Shown piece after piece: positions 1 to 7,045 of a stretch of DNA of 10,769 nt. This stretch comes from Bacillota bacterium (GTDB lineage: Bacteria > Bacillota_A > Clostridia > Lachnospirales > WQUN01): NCBI GenBank assembly GCA_009786175.1, contig WQTQ01000148.1, positions 1 to 10,769 on the forward strand. Direction: 5' to 3'. Numbering within the stretch: position 1 is the first letter of the stretch; each line of letters begins with the position of its first letter. A program made the position numbers and the translations under genes. The notes beneath the pieces are model-generated. The model was not told the DNA's origin. It worked only from the letters and a program-made list of their open reading frames with translations, and ran no database searches.

Positions 1-34
1 GTTTTTTCATATTTCTTATGTTTTGCTTGCACTT

Positions 35-43
35 ATTATACCA
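35..43 (-). promoter_or_regulatory. Extended -10 promoter reading off the left edge
   Basis: On the minus strand there is a perfect TATAAT (35-40) preceded by TGG (41-43), an extended -10 element. No good -35 hexamer lies at 16-18 bp upstream; TCAACA sits about 19 bp away. The element lies just behind the stop codon at 54-56 and would start a transcript near position 28, serving a gene left of the window. An ATG on the minus strand at 8-10 could begin that gene, but it has no clear ribosome binding site and only ten bases are visible. Confidence 0.45.
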
Positions 44-53
44 TATTTTGTTG

Positions 54-332
54 TTATTGTGTTGATTTTGCTGGGCTTTTTGGCTTTTGTGTAGCACCTA
101 AGTTATCTCCGAAATTTTTGTACTCATAAATCCCTCCGTTTGTCGGCATTTGCATTGCAACTTGAAATATGGTGCTTGCTGCCCTCCTTTTCAAATTTAC
201 GCAATCCTCTGAATGTACCGCAAACAGGGCGGTTGCGCTATAGTAGTAGAGTGTCGTTTCCGAAACTCCCTCTATAGCATATATCTTTGGACGATACTTT
301 GTTGTCCAAGCCTTTTTTGTTGTTAGTTTAAC
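54..332 (-). pseudogene. Start-less open frame behind the HD gene (gene remnant or -1 frame extension)
   Basis: The minus strand is open for 92 sense codons from just after an in-frame TGA (333-335) to a TAA at 54-56. It has no ATG or GTG near its beginning; the only internal candidates are a TTG and two late ATGs. The translation has a normal protein-like composition (for example GVSETTLYYSATALFAV in the middle and a lysine/proline-rich tail), and no other frame here looks coding. I do not recognise the family. The frame overlaps the last codons of the HD gene in the -1 frame, and the overlap contains GTTAAAC, so it could be a C-terminal extension made by frameshifting. It could equally be the 3' end of a decayed gene whose start was lost. 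An internal GGAGGG-ATTT-ATG near 109-121 opens only a 9-codon frame. Function unknown. Confidence 0.35.
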
Positions 333-865
333 TCACTTGATAATACCTCAAATGCACGGATAAATTCTTTCTCCACGTCGTTAAAGCCCACAAAATCAAA
401 AGACGGAGTGGTTCTCAACTTTGCCACACGGTCAATGGGTCTTTCTTTCATAAGGGCAACAAACTCGTTTACAAGCATGTCGTCATCAATTTCCCTTACT
501 GTGTGGCATTCTTCGTCTGTCAAAGGCGAACCTAAAAATTTTTCATATATCGCACTTTGTAAATTATCCTCCGTTTTTACAAAAACGGGCAGACTCTTTT
601 TGATTGGCCGCGGGATATCCGACATATATGCCTCGCTTGCGTCATGCAGCAGGCAAGCAAGCCGAACCCGCACCGGGAGCCCACGTGCTTCTGCCTCTTT
701 AGCACAATTAATGGAATGCTGGGCAACAGAAAAGAAATGGGATAAATGCCCGTTGCCCCTGCACAACAGAGACAAAGAGTGGGCAACATCATCAATTTTT
801 ATTTTGCTCAAATCCGGTTGTAAAGGGTTGAAACTTTCCCCAGTATAGGTTGTGATAAATCCCAT
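323..865 (-). CDS. YfbR-like HD-domain phosphohydrolase
   Basis: This 180-aa protein belongs to the HD superfamily of metal-dependent phosphohydrolases. It resembles the small YfbR-type 5'-deoxynucleotidases and the HD proteins often carried by phages. The metal-binding set is visible: a histidine in the VAQHS segment (His50), the HD doublet in LLHDASEAY (His74-Asp75), and a late aspartate in REIDDDM (Asp127-129). The length fits the family, usually about 180-200 aa. Known relatives remove phosphate from nucleoside monophosphates; the substrate here is inferred only. The ATG is preceded by AAAGGA at a 10-nt spacing, and the site overlaps the stop codon of the upstream GH38-like gene, so the two genes are very probably one transcript. 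The stop TAA follows TTAAAC immediately, and the -1 frame stays open beyond it. No convincing minus-strand terminator follows. A catalytic HD enzyme is well supported; nucleotidase identity is moderate. Confidence 0.8.
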   Translation of the reverse strand: MGFITTYTGESFNPLQPDLSKIKIDDVAHSLSLLCRGNGHLSHFFSVAQHSINCAKEAEARGLPVRVRLACLLHDASEAYMSDIPRPIKKSLPVFVKTEDNLQSAIYEKFLGSPLTDEECHTVREIDDDMLVNEFVALMKERPIDRVAKLRTTPSFDFVGFNDVEKEFIRAFEVLSSELN

Positions 866-880
866 TGTAAATATGTCCTT

Positions 881-3268
881 TCACGGTTTTAACTTCCACG
901 TTCTAATTTCCCAGGGCTCTAATTTATCACAGTTGTCCGCAATATCTTCCCCAAGAAGGTTAACTTGCCCCGCATTGGCCGCAAATTGGCTTTTGGGGCT
1001 GCAAACTGTCCCCTGCCCCGCACATTCATAAAAACGCGCAAACAAATCCCCTTTTTCCGGGTACAACGTGCTAAGCACCGCTGTCTCGCCTACTCCGTCT
1101 GTTTCCATAAAGCGTACGGTGTCTTGTATGCACCCCCTATTTTCGCCGTCAACAGGCAGCAGCGCGAACGGATATTGATACTCCAGTGCCTTACGGTGTA
1201 GCCATAGATTGTCACATTTACCCACAAAGGGTAAAATCGCAAATTCGTGGCTGTATTCCCCATGTAAATATCTGTCACCCCATACATAATTATTGGCGTA
1301 CGCCAGGGGAAGTGACAGGGCGTTGCCTTCCCGTACCATGCACATAGCACCGCTGTTAATGTACGCAAGCCCGATATTTTTATCATATGCAGCCATCCAA
1401 TAGTTACCCTGGATGTATTTGTCATCGGTTTCCGCTATGCAGAAAGGTAAATCCCTAATACCGGTTATGCTGCCTTCCATTGCCGTATTAAGGATAAACC
1501 GCAGTTTGTCTTCATGGACAAAGCCGTTGGTGTTGTCCTTAAATTCTGCGCCTTCAATCGTGGTGCCAATTTTTTCGCCACTGTGCCAGAAAGTAGTCTT
1601 ACAGCGAATTACTTCGCCGTCTATCTTTATCACAAATCTAATGCCTGTTGCCCCAACTGTACCCATAAACTCTGCCTGCGAAAACCCATCCCGGCAGAAA
1701 ACATTCCATTTACCGGATGCTTCTTGAGCTGTTCCGTCAATTACTCCGGCGAACAACGCGCCTTTAGGGCCGTCCACCACCGTTGTGTCACCCTTTTGTA
1801 TGGTGCGGATACCGTTGGAATCCAGCCGGATGGTATAAAAAGCCGTACGCAAAGTGCCCGTTTCTGCATCGTAAGAATCTGTGGGCCCAATATAAACCCC
1901 TTCCACAGGCCGTATGGAGTAGCAAGCCGCAGACAACCCGTCAAGCTCTGCAAAAAAGCGGACAACTACTCGGGTTATTTTGTCGCGGCGTTTATCGGCA
2001 CCACCGCCGTCAAGCACGGTTACAGAGCATGGAACAGGTTTGTCACCCAAGAAAACGCCTGCGTGAGTTACGCCACTGCCACGGGGATAAGCCACTTCCC
2101 GCTCCACAAGAGTCTTGGTGTGCCAGGAATTGGGGTTTACCACAAGTAAACTATGGGGTGCGTTACATTCAAATTTACTTGCTAAAGAAGCCAAAGATTC
2201 CTTCATAACCTCCTTTGTCAACTCCAGTGACCTGGGGATGTATGTTTCGTAATCGCTCATTAGCCCGCAAATTTGAATGTCGTGGTGCTGGGAGATAAGC
2301 ACATTTTCCCAGGATATATCAAGTCCTATCTCCATTGTCTCGCCGCCCAGCATAACAGAAAAGCTGTTAATCCGCTCTGCCATAACCTGGGCTGTTTCTG
2401 CCTTGCGACATCCGTTCCAAATTACATTGCCGCAGTACCCCCAAGGCATACGAACTACAAACTCGTTAGGTTTGGGGGAAAATTGCGCTTGGGGCTTGCC
2501 AAAAAGCTGTGATATTTCTTCTAAAGTAATCCACCGGTAATTAGGGTTGCCTTCAACATGCTCTACAAGTTTTTCACACTGCAAAACAATGTCGTCGTAG
2601 CGGCTGGCTAAAAGAGGTGAAATATGGGCAAATTTTTCGCCAAACTCTTCAAGGGACAAATCCGTAGCATCGGGCCAGCGGGTTAAAGCCCAGTTGTCCA
2701 TTGTAGTTATGCCAAACTCCGCACCCTGCCCTTCATATGTGGGTACGGTGGGAATCTCTGTGCCGTCTTGCCCAACCCATGTGCCATAACCCACGTTGTA
2801 TTGGGGGTTGTAGCCATACATCATAAAGTGTGTACGCATTATGGCGGCTTTATATCCCGTTTGTTTGGCCAGCTGCGGTATTTGGCTGTGAAGAGCGTGC
2901 TCGCTAATTGCATAAACATCCGGTGTTTTCTTGAAATACCGTAAATTTGTACGGACCGCATATACCAATTGCCGCACATTCGATTCCTCGCTGATAAACA
3001 CCGATAATGGCTGACCATATGTCACAGAGCCAATTGCCAAACGGCCTTGGTATTTCTCCAAAGCCTCGTTTATTTTCTTGGTCATGTCCGACTCTATGTC
3101 TTCATACTTGTCATAGGTGAAGGCCTCATTATCCAGCCCTATTTTAAAACTTGGATACTTGTCCAGCCATTCCAGGGCATTGCGAAACCTGTCTTCAAAA
3201 TTGGGGCCCCACAAAATATACCCTCCGTGGTCGTAGGATAATAAATACATTGGTGTGTTACTGCTCAT
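881..3268 (-). CDS. Divergent glycoside hydrolase family 38-like protein
   Basis: This large protein (795 aa from the start chosen here) matches the overall plan of GH38 alpha-mannosidases. An N-terminal barrel carries a YLLSYDHGGY strand near residues 8-17, a PDVYAISEHALHSQIPQL segment near 116-133 and a WVGQDGTEIPT segment near 164-174. A central QHHD lies near 327-330, followed by a long beta-rich C-terminal half. In classical GH38 enzymes zinc is held by His and Asp of an HSHNDPGW-like motif, by the nucleophile Asp of a DPFGHS-like motif and by a His of HHD. Here the second His and HHD remain, the first-motif Asp aligns with Gly, and the nucleophile position aligns with Glu. It may therefore act on a different substrate, or not be a retaining mannosidase. 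No signal peptide is seen, so it is probably cytoplasmic. I chose the ATG at 3268 because AAGGA precedes it by 9 nt; the ATG at 3286 (six codons longer) has no ribosome binding site. It is the first gene of an operon with the HD protein, 15 bp apart. Confidence 0.72.
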   Translation of the reverse strand: MSSNTPMYLLSYDHGGYILWGPNFEDRFRNALEWLDKYPSFKIGLDNEAFTYDKYEDIESDMTKKINEALEKYQGRLAIGSVTYGQPLSVFISEESNVRQLVYAVRTNLRYFKKTPDVYAISEHALHSQIPQLAKQTGYKAAIMRTHFMMYGYNPQYNVGYGTWVGQDGTEIPTVPTYEGQGAEFGITTMDNWALTRWPDATDLSLEEFGEKFAHISPLLASRYDDIVLQCEKLVEHVEGNPNYRWITLEEISQLFGKPQAQFSPKPNEFVVRMPWGYCGNVIWNGCRKAETAQVMAERINSFSVMLGGETMEIGLDISWENVLISQHHDIQICGLMSDYETYIPRSLELTKEVMKESLASLASKFECNAPHSLLVVNPNSWHTKTLVEREVAYPRGSGVTHAGVFLGDKPVPCSVTVLDGGGADKRRDKITRVVVRFFAELDGLSAACYSIRPVEGVYIGPTDSYDAETGTLRTAFYTIRLDSNGIRTIQKGDTTVVDGPKGALFAGVIDGTAQEASGKWNVFCRDGFSQAEFMGTVGATGIRFVIKIDGEVIRCKTTFWHSGEKIGTTIEGAEFKDNTNGFVHEDKLRFILNTAMEGSITGIRDLPFCIAETDDKYIQGNYWMAAYDKNIGLAYINSGAMCMVREGNALSLPLAYANNYVWGDRYLHGEYSHEFAILPFVGKCDNLWLHRKALEYQYPFALLPVDGENRGCIQDTVRFMETDGVGETAVLSTLYPEKGDLFARFYECAGQGTVCSPKSQFAANAGQVNLLGEDIADNCDKLEPWEIRTWKLKP

Positions 3269-3303
3269 TTGTGTACATCCTTTCATAAATATGTCTGTAT
3301 TCC

Positions 3304-3312
3304 ATTATAACA
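3304..3312 (-). promoter_or_regulatory. Promoter of the GH38-like/HD operon
   Basis: The minus strand shows a perfect TATAAT (3304-3309) with TGT directly before it (3310-3312), an extended -10. It is 35 bp from the chosen start codon. The -35 region is weak and A-rich, which is common for extended -10 promoters. It diverges from the pgi promoter about 30 bp away. Confidence 0.55.
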
Positions 3313-3341
3313 CAGATTTTATAATATTTTGCATTATTATG

Positions 3342-3370
3342 TTGCCGTTGTAAACCGCCTATGGTATATT
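3342..3370 (+). promoter_or_regulatory. Promoter of pgi
   Basis: TTGCCG (3342-3347), a 17-bp spacer and TATATT (3365-3370) with TGG before it form a good SigA-type extended -10 promoter. The transcript would start near 3377, giving a leader of about 80 nt before the pgi ATG. A GC-rich alternating GCGCGCGC stretch lies in that leader; I see no recognisable riboswitch. Confidence 0.55.
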
Positions 3371-3458
3371 TGACATGTTCAATGTAAAGTGTGCTTGCGC
3401 GCGCGTTTCGTACAGAGCAATTTTTTGTAGTATTAATAAACGAGGTGAATAGAAGCAA

Positions 3459-4859
3459 ATGAAAATTCGTATGGACTACAACAATATGCTTACCCACATG
3501 GTTGGTGAGCAAGGTATCTGCCAAGCTGCTTTTGACAAACTTGCCCCGCAAATTGCAAAAGCAGGTACAGCGATGACAGAAAAACGCAAAGCCGGTCAAA
3601 TGGCATGGCGTGAATTGCCGTATAACCAAAAGGAAGTTGTAGAGGAAATTAACGCGTATGTGGCCGAAACGAAAGACCAAATTGACGCATTTGTGGTACT
3701 TGGCATAGGCGGAAGCGCACTTGGGCCCATGGCAGTGCAGCAGGCGTTAAACCACCCGTACTACAACGAGCTGCCGCGGGAAAAGCGCGGCGGGTTTCCA
3801 AAACTTTATGTAATTGACAATGTAGACCCAGAGCGGTTGGTTTATCTTTTCCAAACTATTGACCCAACCCGCTGCTTGTTTAATGTAATTTCCAAATCCG
3901 GCAGCACATCCGAGACAATGAGCCAATTTATGATTGTCCAACAAATATTGGAAGAGAAACTTGGCAAAGAGGCCGCAAAAAAACTTATTGTATGTACAAC
4001 AGACGCAGTTTCCGGAAACCTTATAACAATTGCCAAGGCCGAAGGCTACAAGTATTTTATTATTCCAAGTGCGGTGGGCGGACGTTTTTCCGAGCTTACA
4101 CCGGTGGGGCTTCTGCCCGCGGCTTTTTGCGGCTTAGATATAGCGGGGCTTTTGGAAGGCGCGGCACAAATGGATAAAATGTGCGAAACAGATGACATTT
4201 ACAAAAATTCTGCCCACATGTTTGCACTGCTTCATTACATTGGCATGATACGCGGCAAAAATATTTCTGTTATGATGCCCTATGCAGATTCCCTAAAATT
4301 TATTTCCGATTGGTACGCCCAGCTTTGGGCAGAGTCTTTGGGCAAACAGTATGACCTGGACGGCAATGTAGTAAACGTTGGGCAAACCCCTGTTAAGGCC
4401 TTGGGCGTAACGGATCAGCATTCTCAAGTGCAGCTTTACGCGGAAGGGCCGTACGATAAAATAATCGTCTTCCTTGGTGTAGATAAGTACCGGGAAACAA
4501 TTACAATCCCCAAAACCTACGGCGACATGCCAAGTTTGGGCTTTTTGGGCGGCGTAACCCACAACCGGCTTATTAAAGTAGAACAAGATGCCACTGAATA
4601 CGCCCTTACAAAAGCCAAGCGCATGAACATGACAATTACTTTACCGGAAGTAAATGCGCAAACATTGGGGCAGCTACTGTACTTTTTTGAAGTTGCAACG
4701 GCTTATGCGGGAGAACTGCTGAACATTAACGCTTTCGACCAGCCCGGCGTAGAAGAAGGAAAAAACGCCACATATGCCATGTTTGGCCGCCCGGGATACG
4801 AAGCAAAAAAGGCTGAACTAGATGCCGCCCTACCTAAAGATACAAGGTATGTAATTTAA
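3459..4859 (+). CDS. pgi: Glucose-6-phosphate isomerase
   Basis: This 466-aa cytoplasmic enzyme interconverts glucose 6-phosphate and fructose 6-phosphate, the second step of glycolysis. The length fits the short Firmicutes form (about 450 aa) rather than the 550-aa proteobacterial form. Two sugar-isomerase (SIS) domains are visible. GIGGSALGP (82-90) and the phosphate-binding loop SKSGSTSET (145-153) belong to the first, followed by VGGRFSELTPVG (206-217). QLWAESLGK (288-296) carries the probable catalytic base Glu292. DQHSQVQLYAEGP (319-331) supplies the ring-opening His321. FDQPGVEEGK near 426-435 ends in the conserved Lys435. All expected active-site residues are present. The ATG has GAGG 13 nt upstream, longer than usual, and AGAAG close by; the next in-frame ATG (3471) is worse placed. 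The gene has its own promoter and is followed by a strong terminator, so it is probably a single-gene transcript. It diverges from the GH38-like operon. Confidence 0.97.
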   Translation: MKIRMDYNNMLTHMVGEQGICQAAFDKLAPQIAKAGTAMTEKRKAGQMAWRELPYNQKEVVEEINAYVAETKDQIDAFVVLGIGGSALGPMAVQQALNHPYYNELPREKRGGFPKLYVIDNVDPERLVYLFQTIDPTRCLFNVISKSGSTSETMSQFMIVQQILEEKLGKEAAKKLIVCTTDAVSGNLITIAKAEGYKYFIIPSAVGGRFSELTPVGLLPAAFCGLDIAGLLEGAAQMDKMCETDDIYKNSAHMFALLHYIGMIRGKNISVMMPYADSLKFISDWYAQLWAESLGKQYDLDGNVVNVGQTPVKALGVTDQHSQVQLYAEGPYDKIIVFLGVDKYRETITIPKTYGDMPSLGFLGGVTHNRLIKVEQDATEYALTKAKRMNMTITLPEVNAQTLGQLLYFFEVATAYAGELLNINAFDQPGVEEGKNATYAMFGRPGYEAKKAELDAALPKDTRYVI

Positions 4860-4879
4860 CACAAAAAACTAATTCAAAT

Positions 4880-4934
4880 CCATCCTTTGGTTATCATCAA
4901 TCAACATAATGTTGACAAAAAAGGGTGGTTTTTT
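4880..4934 (+). terminator. Intrinsic terminator of pgi
   Basis: CCATCCTTT (4880-4888) pairs with AAAGGGTGG (4920-4928) with one G-U pair, and six T residues follow directly. A second hairpin, TCAACA-TAA-TGTTGA (4901-4915), sits inside the loop, so the structure is branched. It lies 21 bp behind the pgi stop. Confidence 0.8.
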
Positions 4935-4944
4935 ATTGTTAACC

Positions 4945-4973
4945 TTGATTACTGCGACAAATTCATGTATACT
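4945..4973 (+). promoter_or_regulatory. Promoter of the tandem XRE regulators
   Basis: TTGATT (4945-4950), a 17-bp spacer and TATACT (4968-4973) form a good SigA-type promoter between the pgi terminator and the first regulator gene. The transcript would start near 4980, leaving a leader of about 30 nt with a GAGGAGGG ribosome binding site at 4993-5000. Confidence 0.7.
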
Positions 4974-5008
4974 GCCATATCTCATTAACTTAGAGGAGGG
5001 ATTGTCAC

Positions 5009-5908
5009 ATGAAGTCAAATGTTGGTGAAATAATTAAGAACTTACGTAAAAGTCTTAACATTAGTCAGGAAGAATTGGCTAGCCGACTTTATATGGACCG
5101 AAGCAAGTTATCACGCATAGAGTCCGGCGAAAGCAGCATTACTGTTATTGAGTTTCTTACCGCTTTTTCTGTCCTTGGTTTCCCTACGGAAGATTTTTGG
5201 ATAGCATATCTTACTTGGGATGAATTTAAAGGATACAGGCTGTACAGAAAAATACGCGAATTTCTAAAACGTGACGATGTTGATAAGATTCGCGACATTT
5301 TGCCGCCATTTAAAGAAAACCCTCTTTCCAAACAATCTTTTATGTATCAGTTCGTAACTTTTCTTGATATTTTACTAAACACAAATCTCTCGGATAGTCA
5401 AAAAATTGGAGAACTTCATAATGCCCTTAAGTACAGTATTCAAGATTTCGCATACGAAAAAATTTGTGAATACCGCTTTAATTTCAGCGAACTATTAATT
5501 GTTTATGAAATTGCTATGGCACACAGCCGCTCTGAAAAAACGGAACATCAAGAAAAAGCAATAGAAATATTAACATCCATTGCCGAAAACATAGATAATT
5601 TTTGTTTGACGGTAGAGGAAAAGAACGTAATTTTACCAAAACCACAAGTAAGCCTGTTTAGCTTATTGATGGATTTGGGCGATTACGAAAAGGCGGCCTT
5701 TGTGTGTGAAAGCGTACTGGTATTGGCCAGAACATACCGCAGCCAGCAATTATTACCTTTTACCACATACTCTTTAGCAGTATGTTTCAAAAAAACTGGT
5801 AAAAGTACAGATGAATACATGCCATTATTAATAAGAGCATATCATGCTGCCAGGTGCATCGAACAGCATGATCTTGCCAACAAAATAAGGGAGGAGTATG
5901 ACATCTAA
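5009..5908 (+). CDS. XRE-family regulator with helical TPR-like C-terminal part (first of tandem pair)
   Basis: This 299-aa protein has an N-terminal Cro/C1-type helix-turn-helix (about residues 6-60). ISQEELASRL is the second helix and DRSKLSRIESG the recognition-helix region. The rest, about 230 residues, is almost wholly helical with repeated short helix pairs, for example MDLGDYEKAAFVCESVL near 226-242, which resembles TPR repeats. This is the plan of RRNPP-type regulators (Rgg, PlcR, PrgX, NprR), whose C-terminal repeats bind short peptides; membership here is inferred from layout, not from a match to a named protein. GAGGAGGG stands 8 nt before the ATG, an excellent start. The stop codon overlaps the start of the next, related gene, so both are translated from one message. 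The DNA looks more AT-rich by eye than pgi. Alternative: a general HTH regulator whose C-terminal part only dimerises. Confidence 0.85.
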   Translation: MKSNVGEIIKNLRKSLNISQEELASRLYMDRSKLSRIESGESSITVIEFLTAFSVLGFPTEDFWIAYLTWDEFKGYRLYRKIREFLKRDDVDKIRDILPPFKENPLSKQSFMYQFVTFLDILLNTNLSDSQKIGELHNALKYSIQDFAYEKICEYRFNFSELLIVYEIAMAHSRSEKTEHQEKAIEILTSIAENIDNFCLTVEEKNVILPKPQVSLFSLLMDLGDYEKAAFVCESVLVLARTYRSQQLLPFTTYSLAVCFKKTGKSTDEYMPLLIRAYHAARCIEQHDLANKIREEYDI

Positions 5909-6843
5909 TGAATATTGCCGTTGGAGAAAAAATTAAAGAGTTACGCAAAGAGCTAAACATGAGCCAAGAAGAATTTGCGGGGAAAATAGCCGTCAGCGTC
6001 AGACATTTATCCCGGTTGGAAACAAACCAGGCAAATGTTGATATTTCTGTTCTTGTAGGCATTTTACGGGTTTTTGACAAAACTATGGATGATTTTGGTG
6101 CCATGTTCCTTGACAGCAAGGAGTATGGACAGCACAAAGAATTCCTGACTCTCCGGTCATTTTTTTCTACTAGAAGATGGGATGACTATGATGAATTTCT
6201 TTCTTCTATAGATTCCAGGCTTGAAATTGCCCCGGAGATGCAGCAACTTATTGCACTTGCAACAATAATACGGCGGATAGAGGCCAGTGACGATTATTTT
6301 AGCTTTACAAAGGATGACCTAAAAATTTTACATGACGCAATGTGTATATCACAGGAAAATTTTGATGAAGATAAGGTGTCGGAATACTTACTGACACGGA
6401 TGGATGTAGACATAATACACACAGTATGTCATGCTTATCTTGCTTTTAAAGAATTTGACAGAGCTGTAAAGCTTGCGCAAGCTGTTTTAGATAACAAAAG
6501 TATAGTGGCCAGATATGCCGAAAACAAAGGAGATTTTGCATATATTCAAGCCCTTTTATATCTTATTTCATGCTATGCACACTCTGGCAGAAACGCGGAT
6601 GCCACATTACTTCTTTTACAAACCTACAGAAAACTTATGGATGATGAAATACCCATCCGGAACATTGGATTTTGCACTTCGGAACTTGGTTTTTTATATG
6701 CTAAAAAAGGTGAAGACAAGTCACTTGCAAAATCTTATCTTACCAGGGGTTACCATTGGTATGTTATGGAAGGCCTATCTTTTAAAGCGGATAATATCAA
6801 AGAGGATGCTAAAAAACTGTATAACATAGATATTGAAATTTAA
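5908..6843 (+). CDS. XRE-family regulator with helical TPR-like C-terminal part (second of tandem pair)
   Basis: This 311-aa protein is a diverged paralogue of its upstream neighbour. Both open with a near-identical stretch: VGEIIKNLRKSLNISQEEL in the first and VGEKIKELRKELNMSQEEF here. The recognition-helix region SVRHLSRLETNQ (about 30-41) differs from the first protein's, so the two probably read different DNA sites. The C-terminal 240 residues are helical with TPR-like pairs, for example KEFDRAVKLAQAVLDN near 176-191 and HSGRNADATLLLLQTYRKL near 222-240. The ATG overlaps the preceding stop codon by one base (TAATG), with GGGAGGAG about 11-12 nt upstream inside the first gene, so translation is coupled. 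A terminator follows 32 bp behind the stop. I infer a two-protein regulatory unit, perhaps forming heterodimers; target genes and ligand are unknown. Confidence 0.85.
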   Translation: MNIAVGEKIKELRKELNMSQEEFAGKIAVSVRHLSRLETNQANVDISVLVGILRVFDKTMDDFGAMFLDSKEYGQHKEFLTLRSFFSTRRWDDYDEFLSSIDSRLEIAPEMQQLIALATIIRRIEASDDYFSFTKDDLKILHDAMCISQENFDEDKVSEYLLTRMDVDIIHTVCHAYLAFKEFDRAVKLAQAVLDNKSIVARYAENKGDFAYIQALLYLISCYAHSGRNADATLLLLQTYRKLMDDEIPIRNIGFCTSELGFLYAKKGEDKSLAKSYLTRGYHWYVMEGLSFKADNIKEDAKKLYNIDIEI

Positions 6844-6874
6844 CCTGACAAAATCTGCACATAACAGATAAAAG

Positions 6875-6903
6875 AAATGCGACACATCTTGTCGTGTTTT
6901 TTT
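6875..6903 (+). terminator. Intrinsic terminator of the tandem XRE operon
   Basis: AAATGCGACA (6875-6884) and TGTCGTGTTT (6890-6899) form a 10-bp stem with two G-U pairs and a CATCT loop, running into a seven-T tract (6897-6903). Confidence 0.7.
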
Positions 6904-6974
6904 ATGACTTTTTGTTGTACTATCTTGATGAACAAAGTACATTTGCTTCTATCTCTTTACTTCCCCAATATAGC

Positions 6975-7004
6975 GTAAAAGCCAACATTTATGTTGGCTT
7001 TTAC
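6975..7004. terminator. Perfect hairpin, probable bidirectional terminator or attenuator
   Basis: GTAAAAGCCAACA (6975-6987) and TGTTGGCTTTTAC (6992-7004) form a perfect 13-bp stem with a 4-nt loop. The AAAAGCC/GGCTTTT arms are typical of terminators that work in both directions. It stands 41 bp before the response-regulator start. It could stop leftward read-through from the methyltransferase operon and rightward read-through from the XRE operon. If a promoter lies upstream, it could instead sit in the leader of the response regulator and attenuate it. Confidence 0.6.
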
Positions 7005-7045
7005 TTTCCCCATGAAACCGTTTTACAGCAAGAAGGGATTTTTCC

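Noticed and set aside
287..316. TTGGAC/GTCCAA hairpin followed by a T tract on the plus strand, looking like a terminator
   Set aside because: No plus-strand gene ends upstream of it, and on the minus strand no T tract follows; the stem is short. Kept only as a remark on the open frame.
408..848. A 146-codon plus-strand frame opposite the HD gene
   Set aside because: Antisense to the HD coding sequence, which keeps its metal-binding motifs and a good start; no ribosome binding site for the plus-strand frame.
1514..2149. A 211-codon plus-strand open frame, with others nearby (1783-2208, 2273-2540), opposite the GH38-like gene
   Set aside because: They lie fully antisense to a well-supported coding gene, lack ribosome binding sites and have unlikely compositions (many Cys, Tyr, His and Arg runs); they are shadows of the minus-strand gene.
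3371..3376. Consensus TTGACA near 3369-3374 as a -35 box for pgi
   Set aside because: No acceptable -10 box lies 16-18 bp downstream; the overlapping TTGCCG/TATATT promoter explains the region better.
6925..6953. TTGATG-N17-TCTATC as promoter of the response regulator
   Set aside because: The -10 box matches only three of six consensus positions and no extended -10 is present; not strong enough to list.
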